The notes: generated from the letters alone by a model not told the origin. A stretch of DNA of 64,000 nucleotides from Symsagittifera roscoffensis (GCF_963678635.1 NC_087065.1:65565374-65629373), one strand, 5' to 3'. Positions 40,675 to 53,065 are shown, numbered from the stretch's first letter. Translations and numbers: made by a program.

Positions 40675-43600
40675 CTAGTCAAAACAAAGTTCAAAATAAC
40701 TTTAGAAATAGAAAACAGAGGTGAAGCTGAGCTTCGCACCACTTGCAATACAACGCACAAAATCTAAGTAGAAAAAAAAATGAAAAATTTGGATGAAAAA
40801 AAAAACTAGATGAACCAAGATGTTCGTATGTATCAATAAAGATAACTAGGGGCCCAACTAGAGCCAGCTGTTTGATATTTGTTGCTGGATGAAATGGGTA
40901 ATTTTGAAAATTGGACATGCCAAAAACCTCTAAAATAATAAAAACTGCTAAAATAATTAAGACTGAATTTTTTTTTTAAAAATTGCAGTATGCCAAATAA
41001 CGACTTTCGTATAAAAATCAAGTAGTCACTGCGTCTGTAGGAAAAAATTATCGCAACCACTTCTTTGGATTGAAAACTTCATCCTTCATCTCAGATTTGA
41101 TAGGGTAACTTCTCAAAAAGCCAAAACATAGCCAATCGAAGATTGAAGAGAGTAATGAACGCAAGTAAACATAAAAAATCACTTTCGAACTTCAAAGAAA
41201 AAAATAGATGCTCTTCAAGCTCTTTGAACTTCTGGAACAATTTACGATTGACGCTTTTTTGATAACATGAACCCAACAAGAGAAAACTGGATTAATAGAT
41301 AAAGTTTTTATTTCGCTAGAAATCTTACAATTAAAATCTCTTTCGAAATTAGAAATCGCTCACGTTTTGCGCGCAATTTCCACGTTCGTATTTGGAGTGC
41401 TATTTACGTCACTTTCAGCAGATGATTTTCAATTGAACTCAAACAATGCATATATACCTCAGTGCATTCATAAATGCATCAATATGAATGAATGCACATC
41501 TGTAGTTATTAGATAATTTTAAAACTATTCCTGAAAAAAAAACAAAGAAAATTAGCCAGACTTATAGAGTCTTCGTCCATTACTCCAAAAAAATTCAAAA
41601 GTTTGACTTTTCCGAGAATCATAGCAACTTTTCCGAGAATCATTTTTTTCGAGGTCCATAACTTTTATTATAAATAAAATTGGGCGTAGCCGCATATGCA
41701 GAAAAACTTTCCGCAAACTATTTTTTGAATTGAATCAAAAATCGTAGATTTGGCAGGCAGTTTCCGAGAAAACTCAAAAGTAATAAAAAACGGTCAAAAA
41801 CTTTTGACTATTGCGAGAACCAGAATTTCTTGTGCACAAGTTGAAGAGTAGCCACTCATGCAGGGGAGCTTTCTACAACCCGCTCTATTCATTGAACCCA
41901 AACCTTATGTTTATAAAAATAGTATTTGAGAAACCGTCGTTTAAAAAATAATTTGAAAATTAGACTTGGTAAAATGAAAAAAAAGTGATTTCAATTATAG
42001 TAAAACATACTTAGAACCAAGCTAAAGTCCATGCTTCAGACAATTAAAATTTGTACCAGATAATATAAAGGCCTTTTAAAAAGAATGAAAAAAAAACAGA
42101 CAGAAACTAGGCAGAAAAAACCATGAATACAAAAATTACTAACTAAATGAGAGTCTTATTTAAATTTTCAGAAAATGAGCATGTCTTATAAAATTACTAT
42201 TCCTAGAAAATTGACCATTCTGTGAACAAAGTTACCGAATGCAATACTCTTGCTTATCGCAAGGGTAACATTACTAGTTTTGAAACAAAACATGCCAAAA
42301 CAATAGGGTGTGAAATTAGCATTGGAACAAATTTACTAAGAGGTAACAAAGCCGAAAATAGCTTAGCCGAAAAACAAATTAAACAAATTTGCGACTAAAA
42401 AAGTTATTAAGCCCGCCTCGCCCTCAAAACACACACACGCACGCAAAAACTTTTGCAGCTCGTCGAAACGTTAACATGAACAAAATAAATCTGTAGCTGT
42501 AAAGTTGTTGCTACAGAGGCATCCAGAAAATGAGTCCAGATGAGTCCAGTGAACAAAGTTATTTACAGAGAAATAAGTCTAGCACTCAACTGCATTACCC
42601 TTGCTCACCGCAAGTAATAAAGTAACTGAATTTCCTCAGCTTTTTTGTGAGAACTGGCAATTCTCATAAAACTGAACGCTCAACAAAATTCAGCGTTTGT
42701 TTTTTTTAATTACCGTTTTAAATTCAATTTTTCTTTGGCGATAAGCGTTTCACATTGACATAACTAAAGCTAGGTGTTGTTGAATTACCTGATACAGTCG
42801 AAATAGACTCTTCTTGGTCGCAATCCAGATGACCTTTTGGAACTTAGTCACACAAACTGGCGCACTAATCTCCAGTTTCTGCACCATTGGAGCATCCGTC
42901 ATGAATGGCCTCACTTCCACTGAAGAATCAGTCAGTGCCACAATGTATGGCTCATCGTATTCAATCACAGTAGGAGTTTGAGAGAATTTCACGCCTGAAC
43001 TCCAAATGGCGTCACCCTCGTAGCTTAGAGGGATCACTTCGTTATCATGGCCCACTGCTATGGCCTCATTGCCCAGTTTAGCCACAATAGAGTCCATGTT
43101 ATTTCCCACACTTGACAAGGGTTTTTCAGATCCATCTTCTGTTAATAAAGAAAACGTTAATAAACAAACGGATGCAATTTAAAAAGCTGCGTTGATTTTT
43201 TAAAAATGTCTAAGGCTAACCAACAAACTGTTTTCATTTGAGGCAAACCAGTTTTACATTTAAAAAAATCAAGTCGTATAGCAAGCTAGCGAATAAAAAT
43301 GAGGAAATAGCAAAAATCGACGAACAAAAAATTAGGGAAAATTAAAACTATTTCAGAAAACAGTCAAAAATCAATTAAGAAAGAAATAAGAAACGTTTTT
43401 CGGGGAAAAAGGTCTAGTTACCGATTACAAGACACTTGCTCGCGCAATTCTAATTAAGGATAATCGTTTGCTGAGCAAGTATCACCGATGGTGCCAGCTA
43501 CAATTGTTCAAATGATGTAGCTCAAAAAACAAGGAACATAGCTTACTGACAGTTGGAAAAGTGTAAGGAACGCAAGCTCATTACTCTTCATCTTTTCACG

Positions 43601-46600
43601 ACAGTGTTCAAAAAAATCTCCTTTCGAATTTCAAAGAAAAAAACATAGCCAGCTGGCAGTTGGAAAAGACTTTAAAAAAGACTTAATAACGGACTAAAAA
43701 ATTAGATGGCCTTAAAGCTCTTTGAATTTGTAGAACAATTAATGATGGACGCTTCATTGTTAAAACTAACTCAATTCGAGTACACTAGATCAATAGGTAA
43801 AACTTTTAATTCGCTGGTAAATCTGATAATTAATTTCCATTTTCAAAACTAGAAGTCGATCACGTTTCTCGTGGCCTTTTAGCTGTTCAATAGTGGAGTG
43901 TGCCTTCTTTTTAACAATAGAAATGCACTGAACTAAACAAGGAATCACAACTCAAACCGCAAAAAAAATCGAAATTGAGCGTGAACAAATTTTAAGACTT
44001 TTTCCTGAAAAAAAAATCAGCAAGACTTATATAAGACTCTTCACTACGTTCATTACTCTTAATAGATGCCCTTTAAGCTCTTTGAATGTCTAGAACAATT
44101 TACGATTGGCGCTTTTTTGATAACATTAACCCAACTTGAGAAAACTGAATCAATAGATTAAGTTTTTATACTGCTGGAAATCTAAAAATTAAATCTTTCT
44201 AAACTAGAAATCGTTCACGTTTTTTATCGCGCCATTTTGGCGTTCGTATTCGGAGAGTGCTGTTTACGTAAATTTTAGCAGATGAATTTCAATTGAACTC
44301 AAAAAGTGCATATATTCCTAAGTGCATTCATAAATGCATCAATATGTACGACTGCACATCTGAAGTTATTAGAGCATTTTAAGACTTTTCCTGGAAAAAA
44401 AATTGCCAAGACCTATATAAGAGTCTTCACTGCCTTTATTACTCTTAATAACTGTTTTCAAAATCGAAAAATATGCATTTCTTCTCTCCTCCCCACGATT
44501 TTTCTGTTGTTTTTCTAGGTACAGCGAGGGAATTAAAGTCGACAGGAATGTTTTAAATTTAAATAGTAATAACAGCTGAAATATTAGGACACCCACTTAC
44601 TGAGGCTAATCCTGTAGTACTGCTGTCTGGAGCCACAGAAGAGGTACTTCCTTGTAAGGAGGGAAGCCCGCATGAAGTCCGGTAGAGTGGGCAGATTGAA
44701 GATAACTGAGAACTTCTGCTCTCCCTGTTTCCAATCGTGAAGTTGAGCCACCTTCTTGTACAGCACACACATGCGCAGATTCGGCAACTCCTCCTTATCA
44801 CCGTCGCTGTCTGCAAAAATTATCGTAGTTAATGGCAATGTGTTGGCAGAATCCAAAATTTTTCGAGAGCAAGGAACTTAATAACATTCAAGAGCGTTAC
44901 AGGGGGCTCTTTTGGAATGGCTTACAGGCACATGAAATATTGACTTGCCCGGCTCAACGCACTCTCAAAAAATCCCGCCTTCGGCTTTCAATCCTCTCTC
45001 GGTTGTACACTAGTTCTGATAGCTGCTCGCACGAAAAACTCAGTACACTAGAAAGAAAAGATCGAAAACTCAGAACCAACTGTACAAAAAATTGCCGGCA
45101 GAATTCACTGCGCAATACCGAATTGTGATTATTTGGATTAACAATGCAAGCTACTTACACCTTACGTTGAGGGAGAAGAATGTAGGCGGCGTCCCCATTC
45201 TCGAATCTTGCAACGTGTAGACCAATGGCATGGCTTCCCTTTTGGAATCCTTCGTCTCTGGCTGAGAAGTCCCATCGTCCCGTCTTACGAAGCTCTTAAT
45301 ATTGTGCACCTATGAAAATTTCCAAAAAAATGCTTTTAAAAAACCAAGCGTTTTCAAAGTTCCGAAACGTGATAAAATTGAACAAATCATTGATTCTACA
45401 CTGAAAAGTAAATTGAGTTGAATAGCACTAGTAGTTTAAGCTAACACCATAATATACCTGATTTACAACAGCAAAAATGAAGTCAAATAATGAACAATGA
45501 ACGCAAAGAAAAGAAAAAAACCTAACTTACTTTTTAAAAAATCCCAACCTTCGAAGACAAACAAAGCAAAGAATTTATTATTGGCAATTTTTTGATAAAA
45601 ATAACCCAATTTGAGAAAACTGGATCAAAATAAAAAATTTCTTATTCCGCTCGGAAATCTGAAAATTAAATTCGTGCCCTTCCTACTTATGCTGTACGAT
45701 AGCGGAATTTGCCTTCCTTTAAACGAACGACAAACACTGAACTTAAAAAAACCACAAGTCAAACCGCGAAAAATCAAATTTAAGCGTGAACAAAATTTAA
45801 GACTTTCCTGAAAAAAAATTACCAAGACCTATGAAAGAGTCTTCACTAGGTTAACTACTCTTAAAATTATAGATGAAAAAGGCAACAGAATGAAATATTG
45901 AAACTTCTGAAAATCCGAACAAAATGCAACTCCTGGTATTGGCAAAGGGAATCGCACAAAAAACTTAAGTACGGAGCGAAAAAATCACCAAGATATAAAT
46001 TAAACAACTTTTTCAAGCACAAAAAATTACTCAAGCCCAAAAAACATCAGTGAATTATGAACAATTAGGGCTTCGTGAGAGCTGTCTGAATTATTTCTTT
46101 AAGTTGGAAATGATCATTTTTGGCTCAGAGGTGAAATGGAGCTTTGCACTACGATCGTAAAACAGAAACATAATATTGCAGAAAGAGAGTGAGATCAAGC
46201 CACCAAAAAACGTAGAAGTTAAATAGCGTCACCCAAAATGTCCACAAGTCTAGAAAAAAACTGGGAAATCGTTTTCCATATAATCAACACTTTGACCGCG
46301 ATTAAGCAGGAAAAATTTGGGTAGACGCCCGTTGAGCCAAAAATCGGTCATGAAAAACTCAAGCTACCAAACTTTTTTAAACGACTTACTATGAGGCAAC
46401 CTAATCGATATAGATAAAAGACGAGCAACAGACTGAAATAGCGAAACTTATGAAAATTCGAGAAAAATGCAATTCATGGCACTGCCAAGAGGAATCGCAC
46501 TTTTTCTCATAAATTGCATGATACACAGACGCCAGTTTTATTCGTGAAAAAGCTTACTGAAGTACGTACAGTAAGATTACAATGGTGAAAACTATATAAA

Positions 46601-48072
46601 ATTTTTAAGCTTCAAAATTATGAAAGTCGAAAAAACATTAATTGAATAAGGGCTTCGTTAGAGCTGTCTGAATTATTTCTATAAGTTGGAAATGATCATT
46701 TTTGAGCCAGAGGTGAAATGGAGCTTCGCACCACTTTCGTAAAACACAAGCAAACATGGCAGAACAAAAGTGAGATAAAAGCCACCCCAAAAGTTAGAGA
46801 CCCAACATGTACTAAGATAGGGAATAGAACATCCGTTCTCCAAACTATGTATTAAGATTGGCTATAGGTTTTAAGATTACTAGGTTTGAGATGGTATGTT
46901 TCATAGCCAGAAAAAAAAAGAGTTTTTTTTGTGGGAAAACCTCAGGCTTCTTATCTAATTGAATCGACTAGAATCGAATTCCTCTAGGGCTTTCTTGCCT
47001 CAAGCATGGGTGTTACCACTGCGCAGAATGCTCCTTCTATTAATGATAATGCAAATAAAACACGTGAAACATTTTCACTTGCAAATTCTGTGCACAACGT
47101 TTTTTACGGGAAAAAGTTTAGTTAATCGCAAGCTAACCATAGTAGGGTAATTGCAGGTAAATTCAGAAAACTATAAAACCTAACGCATCCAAAAATATAA
47201 CAAAATGTACTGAGTCTGAGGAATGCGAAGAAGCACCAAATGATGAAAAAATGTTACTAACTTAACAAAAAAAACTTATTGATAAGAACACAAAATGAAG
47301 CACTTAATGAACTTTTCCGGGCGGGTTCCGCGCTATAATTGCACGAGCTGTTGCTCTGGCCAGCTGCAGTCCTAGTCTTTTGAACATTTCGTTGCTTGTT
47401 TTGCTCAATGCAGTTAAATAAAAGTTTGTTTTAAATATTTAAGAAAAACAAAATTTATACAGAGGCGAAGCTGCGCTTCGCACCACTTGCGATACAAAAC
47501 AAGCAAGCCGCTAGATCGCAAAAAAAAATCATAAATATCAAAAAAGCATAGATCTATCAAAAGGAATTGGGCTACTTTTGAAAGAAAAACTTGCCAAGAC
47601 AAAAGAATGTGAAATTAACACAGGAAGAAAATTTACCAAGCGGTAACAAAGCAAGCTGAAAATTCCTTAGCACAAACCCTTTAAGCCGTCAAAAAATCAA
47701 CGAGATTTAAGACTTATTAAAAGGAAAACAAGTCCCCCTCAACACACACAGGCAAAACTTAAATTGGTCGATAGTTTAACTACAGACCTGGATGCAGTCA
47801 GTAAGACTGATTAGAATCTGCAATTCGTCGATAGCAGCCATTTGCAGTACTGGTTTCTTCGAAAATGTTCGTATAGACTTCGTCAAGTCTATTTTGAATG
47901 GGTTTCCTTTGTTCTGAGCTGTCTCGACACATGGCGTGATGGTGTATATAACCAAATGACCCGATTTTGTTCCCACAAACACTACATTATTAGAGCAAAC
48001 CGCTATCGAGCTGATGTCGATATTCGTTGGGAGGTTACTGAGAACCTCATTGCATATATATGCAGCATGCAT
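38881..48072 (-). CDS. VPS39: VPS39 gene (complete, five coding exons)
   Basis: This encodes a Vam6/VPS39-type subunit of the HOPS tethering complex, which links RAB7-positive late endosomes and autophagosomes to lysosomes. The exons are 47788-48072, 45159-45309, 44601-44810, 42789-43138 and 38881-40674, with all phases consistent. The protein is about 929 residues (human about 880). In order it has an N-terminal citron-homology (CNH) beta-propeller (about 10-300), helical clathrin-repeat-like and Vps39 domains (about 345-860), and a C-terminal zinc motif (CHHC about 883-886, HLNC about 912-915). The start MHAAY matches the family's N-terminus (MHDAY in vertebrates). No frame damage is seen. 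VPS39 is preferred over the paralogue TGFBRAP1 because of the MHxAY start and the full set of VPS39-specific blocks. Confidence 0.94.
40718..41040 (+). repeat. Family B 5' end in VPS39 intron 4
   Basis: ACAGAGGTGAAGCTGAGCTT, followed by CACCACTTGCAATACAACGC, marks a family B start. Its possible 3' partners lie at 42240-42270 (ACTCTTGCTTATCGCAAGGG) and 42575-42620. The interior is replaced by E and D family sequence. Confidence 0.55.
41040..42000. repeat. Families E and D mixture in VPS39 intron 4
   Basis: E-type modules (CTCAGATTTGATAGGG; GGGCGTAGCCGCATATGC; TTTCCGAGAAAACTC) flank a D copy at about 41140-41590. The D copy includes an imperfect hairpin with 10 bp arms GTGCATTCAT and ATGAATGCAC (about 41460-41500). 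Confidence 0.55.
42789..43138 (-). CDS. VPS39: VPS39 coding exon 4 (end of CNH domain)
   Basis: The acceptor ATTAACAG precedes AA at 43138 (phase 1) and the donor TCAG/GTAATT is at 42789 (phase 0). It encodes about residues 216-332, with LGNEAIAVGHDNEV, YDEPYIVALTDSSVEVRPF and a final blade ending SLFRLYQ. These match the last blades of the VPS39 CNH propeller. Confidence 0.93.
43400..44450. repeat. Family D copies in VPS39 intron 3
   Basis: A B-like 3' end lies at about 43400-43445, followed by two tandem D copies (about 43540-44050 and 44050-44450). Shared phrases are AGCTCTTTGAATGTCTAGAA, TTTACGATTGGCGCTTTTTT, TTCACGTTTTTTATCGCG and AAGTGCATTCATAAATGC. Confidence 0.6.
44601..44810 (-). 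CDS. VPS39: VPS39 coding exon 3 (CNH domain)
   Basis: The acceptor TTTTTGCAG precedes AC at 44810 (phase 1) and the donor CTCA/GTAAGT is at 44601 (phase 1). It encodes about residues 146-216, with LPNLRMCVLYKKVAQLHDW and RQQYYRISL, matching the blades with sequence L-RMCVAVKKKLQLYFW in vertebrates. Confidence 0.93.
45159..45309 (-). CDS. VPS39: VPS39 coding exon 2 (CNH domain)
   Basis: The acceptor TTCATAG precedes GTG at 45309 (phase 0) and the donor AGGT/GTAAGT is at 45159 (phase 1). It encodes about residues 96-146: VHNIKSF at the start (vertebrate VHDLLTF), a charged loop, then TPPTFFSLNVR. Two other GTs nearby (GTAAGG, GTGTAA) would break the phase with exon 3. Confidence 0.9.
45824..46690 (+). 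repeat. Segmental duplicate, copy 1 (VPS39 intron 1)
   Basis: It is near-identical to 49328-50285 over about 0.9 kb, from ACCAAGACCTAT to GGGCTTCGT. It lacks two short stretches that copy 2 has (about 50 bp near 45960 and about 55 bp near 46380). Within it, a unit starting AGAGCTGTCTGAATTATTTC is repeated at about 46080 and 46655. Confidence 0.85.
46690..47787. repeat. VPS39 intron 1, family B fragments
   Basis: An isolated B 3' end with decayed hairpin lies at 47105-47155 and an excellent B 5' end at 47458-47505 (GGCGAAGCTGCGCTTCGC, then ACCACTTGCGATACAAAAC). The phrase TTGCCTCAAGCATGGGTGTT near 46990 also occurs at 22330. Confidence 0.6.
47788..48072 (-). CDS. VPS39: VPS39 coding exon 1 with start codon
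   Basis: ATG at 48072-48070 begins MHAAY, the family's conserved N-terminus; the donor CCAG/GTCTGT is at 47788 (phase 0, 95 codons). The first propeller blade VGTKSGHLVIYTI and the second ILISLTDCIQV are clear. The ATG follows TTTCAG directly, so an upstream non-coding exon spliced just before the start is plausible. The frame extends seven codons upstream without an ATG. Confidence 0.93.
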
Positions 48073-48099
48073 CTGAAATCGGTCAGATGACAAGTTTTA

Positions 48100-49320
48100 A
48101 AGGTGGCAATATGCTTCGATCAGGCCCCTATAAAAGCACAAAATAGACTACTAACCATAATGATAAGAATTTAGTGGCTGACCCCGAGGAGTTCCCTCTT
48201 CAATTTGAGTTCAGAGTCTGTAAGTCAACTTTCTGCAATTATTTCCTGTAGATTAGCATAGAATTTTTGTGACTCATTCAAAAATTTTCCCTCATTCCTT
48301 CAAGTGGTCCTCCTTTAAGACCCTGTAAACCCGAGTAGTGCAAATTTTGAGGGACCTTACTTACCAGCCTCTTGGTCTGCAACCGGATTTTTTCCATCAG
48401 TATGCATGCATGTAAGATGTATTTAGGCCCATTAGGCAAGGGATCTCTCCCTTTGTATATTCAAGTTTTACTGCTTATATTCGCCATTTATTTGAGATTA
48501 ATTCATTATAGCTTGATTCAAAATGTCGCCATAGTTAATGTAGTATTCTTTTCTTCAGTCCGATTCTTTCACTGAATTTCACAGTCTTCGGAAGTCTGTT
48601 TACTAGTGCGCTTGTTCGGATACTCGCGGTCTCTTATGGTCAAAAACAAGTTCGTCGGATCTTAACTCATGAGTTGGTTATGTGCCAGTCGGTCATATTC
48701 TGAAGTTTCATCTTGATTTTGGGGGAAATGGTAATTTTTGAAAATCTTGAATTAGCCATGCCATACTCAAGTTTAACGCAGCAACCGAAATCGATTAAAT
48801 CAGAAGACTCGAATTATAATTGCGGGAAAGTGGAATTAATAGAGTATGGGGAACCTTGATTGCGCAGGTCGACGATTGAAGCGACCCAAAGGCCCAGACA
48901 ACAAATCTTGAGTTTAAACTAAATTATTCCTAAAACTTCTAGAGTTGCTTAATTATATAATTTATTTGATACTAGAGTCTTGTCACTATGTGAGCACTGC
49001 ATTTAATTTATTGAGTGTAATTTACTCATTCATGTTGAGATAACGCGGGTTTTAGATTGATCCATTTGAAAATGATCAACGGTCGACAGTCAGATAAAAA
49101 CTAGTCTTACACTTGAGTTTCCAACCCTGTTTTAAACGGCATTTGCATGTTTTAGGTATTTATAGAACTAGCCATGGGGACGTTTTTATTTTTAAGGTGA
49201 ATCGGGATGTATTTCGGAAGAAACTTTCAAGCTGTAATACGATCTTAGAATCCCATGTCGTAGGCGAACCGAATTTGCTCCGACAGAATGAGGTAGAAAA
49301 ACACAAGAGGTAAAGTCCCT
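48100..49320. other. VPS39 upstream flank, no feature recognised
   Basis: This should contain the VPS39 promoter and possible 5' UTR exon on the minus strand. No convincing core promoter element is seen in that orientation. CCTATAAAAG at about 48126 is on the plus strand. Confidence 0.4.
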
Positions 49321-49327
49321 GACCAAA

Positions 49328-50285
49328 AATTACCAAGACCTATATAAAAGTCTTAACTAGGTTAACTACTCGCAATATTGTAGATGAAAAAGGCAACAGA
49401 ATGAAATATTGAAACTTCAGTCCGAACAAAATGCAACTTCTGGTATTGGCAAAAGGAATCGCACTTTTCCTCAAAAACACAAGTTACACAGAATCCAGTT
49501 TCATTCAGAAGATAAAAAACTTAAGTACGGAGCGAAAAAATCACCAAGATATAATTTAAACAACTTTTTCAAGCATAAAAAATTACTCAAGCCCAAAAAA
49601 CATCAGCGAATTGTGAACAATTAGGGCTTCGTGAGAGCTGTCTGAATTATTTCTTTAAGTTGGAAATAATTATTTTTGACTCAGAGGTGAAATGGAGCTT
49701 TGCACTACGATCGTAAAACAGAAACATAATATTGCAGAAAGAAAGTGAGATCAAGCCACCAAAAAACATAGAAGTTAAATAGCGTCACCCAAAATGTCCA
49801 TAAGTCTAGAAAAAAACTGGGAAATTGTTTTCCATATAATCAACACTTTGACGGCGATTAAGCAGGAAAAATTTGGGTAGACGCCCGTTGAGCCAAAAAT
49901 CGGTCATGAAAAACTCAAGCTACCAAACTTTTTTAAAATGTCGCTTTTCCTGGATCACAATCATGTCAAAATCTTTTTCACTCTTTTTTAAACGACTTAC
50001 TATGAGGCAACCTAATCGATATAGATAAAAGACGAGCAACAGACTGAAATAGCGAAACTTATGAAAATTCGAGAAAAATGCAATTCATGGCACTGCCAAG
50101 AGGAATCGCACTTTTTCTCATAAATTGCATGATACACAGACGCCAGTTTTATTCGTGAAAAAGCTTACTGAAGTACGTACAGTAAGATTACAATGGTGAA
50201 AACTATATAAATTTTTTAAGCTTCTAAATAATAAAGTCGAAAAACATTAATTGAATAAGGGCTTCGTGAGAGCTGTCTGAACTTT
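49328..50285 (+). repeat. Segmental duplicate, copy 2 (upstream of VPS39)
   Basis: It is the longer of the two near-identical copies (see 45824-46690). It keeps the phrase TCGCTTTTCCTGGATCACAA near 49940 and ACACAAGTTACACAGAATCC near 49480, which copy 1 lacks. The direct orientation suggests unequal exchange or a recent transposition of a composite unit. Confidence 0.85.
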
Positions 50286-50310
50286 TTCTATAACTGTTTA
50301 GCAATAAGAC

Positions 50311-50364
50311 CGATCCTTTTGATCAAAACAGCGCCGGAGTGCGCTGTTTGGTCAAAAGGGTATC
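50311..50364. repeat. Imperfect inverted repeat, about 23 bp arms
   Basis: GATCCTTTTGATCAAAACAG on the left and CTGTTTGGTCAAAAGGGTAT on the right pair across a short GC-rich loop (GCGCCGGAGTGCGC). It could be a transposon end or a hairpin. Its function is unknown. Confidence 0.6.
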
Positions 50365-51149
50365 GTTAACATCCAATTAATTTTCTAGGAGATAGGTATA
50401 AAAAAAGACTACGGGCCTCCCCCAATTTTAGACTTTAGCAGACGTTTTTACTTGAGCAGAGTTTGGAAACAGGTTCTACGGCATTTCTTTTGAGGTGTTT
50501 AGCACCCATCGCGCTTAAGCTGTTTTTCGGCTAAAGTGAGGGTCAAAAAGGGAAGAGGTTAGACGGTGGGATTGTTAAGATATAGGTGGTGGTTGAAAAA
50601 CAAAAAAGGGGGTCCTTTACTGTAACCAAACATCGGCATTGTCAATTTGGTTACATTATTTTTTATCAGAATCTGTATTGATTGCTATAAAGACTAGAAA
50701 CAGGAGTTGAAACTTGAAGGAGCCCCATAGTAAGCTCGGGATACAGAGGGTGGTCTGGCCGGATCAGGTGAGGGGAACGGAGATAATTTTTTTTTAAAAA
50801 CAATAAGGTAAAAAATCCCATATCCACAACAGAATGGGAGATAACGCGTGACAACCAGGTACCAGGCATATCTTTTGGAACGACAGTTTTTACATAGTTG
50901 ATGTATCACATTTGTAATAAATTTTATAACACTTTTAGGTTTTCACTTGGTCGAACTTCGAAAAATTGGTAAATTTTAAGACAAGCAGATCTCATTTTGA
51001 TTAACCTGGTTTCAATCATAACCTGGTGTACGAAATTCGACCCAAAATTTTTGACTGCAATTGATTCTGGGACTGCACGATATTTTAGAGACATTCTAAT
51101 CAGTTTGTGTCAACAATAAAGGGGGTGGAACATTTTCACAAAATCCTGA

Positions 51150-51690
51150 GATTATTCTGGGGAGCTAAATCAGCTGGCGAAAACTAGATCTGCTTGAATC
51201 CTGTGAAGCTAAATCAACTGCCCAACATTACAACTGCTTGAGTCCTGTGAGGCTATATCCACTGCCCAATACTAGATTTGCTTGAGTCCTGGAAACCCAA
51301 ATCAATTGCCCAACACTGGTTTGCTGGAGTCCTGGGAAGCTAAAAAAAACTGCGAACACTTGAGTCCGGGGAAGCTAAATTAACAGCCCAACACTTAAGC
51401 CCTGGAAGCTAAACCAACTGCCCAACACTCGAGTCGTGGGAAGCTCAATCATTTGCCAAACACTGGTTTGCTAGAGTCCTGGGAAGCTAATCAAGTGCCA
51501 AAAACTGAATGAATTGTGTCTTGGGAAGCCAAAACAAGTGCTCAACACTAAAGTATTTAAGCGTTGCGAAGCTAATACAACTGCCCAACACTAAGGCAAT
51601 CAAATCTTGGGAAACTCAAAAAGCTGCCCAACACCTGGGTTTTTGGGGCCTCGGGCAGCTAAACCAATTGTACTACGCTAGGTACTCGGA
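51150..51690. repeat. Degenerate minisatellite, about 42 bp unit, 11-12 copies
   Basis: The unit is roughly GGGAAGCTAAATCAACTG, then CCCAACACT, then GNTTGCTTGAGTCCT. Copies occupy 51150-51690 with substitutions and small indels. It lies just left of the retrotransposon complex. No open frame persists through it. Confidence 0.85.
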
Positions 51691-51944
51691 ATAGAAAGAT
51701 TTAGAAAGACCAATAGGATCATTAAGTTTTAAACCAGACAGTTGAAATAGATATTAAAGCAAAGCTTTTTTAAAATAAAATTAGATAGCTGGAAACAATT
51801 ATATGTAATTTTATTTTTAAAAATGTTTTTAAATATCCTTTTATACAAAAATACACAAAAACTAAAATTGCAAATAAAGAACATGAAAAAAAAAAAAAAA
51901 TGTCGTTACCTGAGAAACTCAGAGTCGCTCCCAATAGGACGGTC

Positions 51945-52590
51945 AAGATGAAGCGAGGATGAGTTTTGAGAAAAGGAAGCAAAGGGTTGACGAATTGGTT
52001 GATCGAGTTCTGGATGATCTAGAGAGTTTGAGAAGAAGTGATCCGGAGGAGTAAACTAACAGGAGAATTTTCAATATTGCTTCGAAATACATCGATAGGG
52101 TGAAAAGTGACGACTTGAGAACAATTTTGGCAGCCTATTATACACTATCGAATTATATTGCACCAACCCCAGAAGAGACGAGGCCGAAATCTGAAGAATA
52201 CTTGTTAATGAAATCAAAGAAGTATTCATTTTCGCCGGACCGAAATCTTCAAGGGGGAGCCAACAGCAAAGTTAGACGTGGTACAAGCCGAGAGACGACG
52301 ACATGGACCAGCGCAGATTGTGCACGCGTTGAGGGTCAGTAGAATGAAGAAAGCCGTGAAGAATCAGAATCACCCGAAACATAAGCTAGCAACTGTACAG
52401 AACACCAGAAAAAGTCAGGCAGAAAATTACCTGCAGAACAAGGGCGTGTTAAAAAATGAACTGTCGCCGAAATCCGTAAAAGCAAAAATCGAATTGAAGG
52501 AAAGCAAAGGAAAAGAAGCCAAAGGAACGCTAGATAAAAAAATTACCAGAAAACAGCAGCAGCTGCTAACAACAAAGTGAAACAAGATCT
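51945..52590 (+). pseudogene. Retroelement segment upstream of protease
   Basis: One frame from about 51955 (a Lys/Asp-rich helix, EKRKQRVDELVDRVLDDLES) continues through a TAA at about 52053 into DDLRTILAAYYTLSNYIAPT (52106 on). A second frame, 52278-52580, is Lys-rich and basic. The context suggests the C-terminal gag or gag-pol linker. I recognise no defined domain in it. Confidence 0.55.
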
Positions 52591-53065
52591 AGCTATGAAA
52601 GAAACTGATCAGAGGCTGAGACAGTAAATAGAAAAACAGCAATGGGAAAAAACATTTCCAGGAGTGAGAACCGAACCTGAGTTAAGCGAAACTCTCAAAT
52701 CAAGAGCAATTGCAATACTTTGAAGATGGAAACTTGGAAGCCGTTTTGGATCACAAAAATTGGGGCGAAAAAAGTGACAAAGATCACCATAGGTGACACG
52801 AAGTGACGAGGAACCTGAGCGAACCAAGTGACCAAACACTGATGCATATAGATTTATATGCAGACTATTTGCGCTCTATTATTCCTCAAACGCCATCAAA
52901 AGCCATCAGAGCGCTACTGATGAGAGGCGGTGGGAAATCGATAAGAGTAGAGAGCAGGTAAACCGAAGCATATGGTCGACACGAGGTCATGCTAAATTTT
53001 GATGGAATCAACAATTACAAAAGACGATAATAAGTTATGAAGATGACCTGGCGGGCCAGATTTTT

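Noticed and set aside
48120-48140. TATA box (CTATAAAAG) near the VPS39 start.
   Set aside because: It is on the plus strand and points away from the gene.
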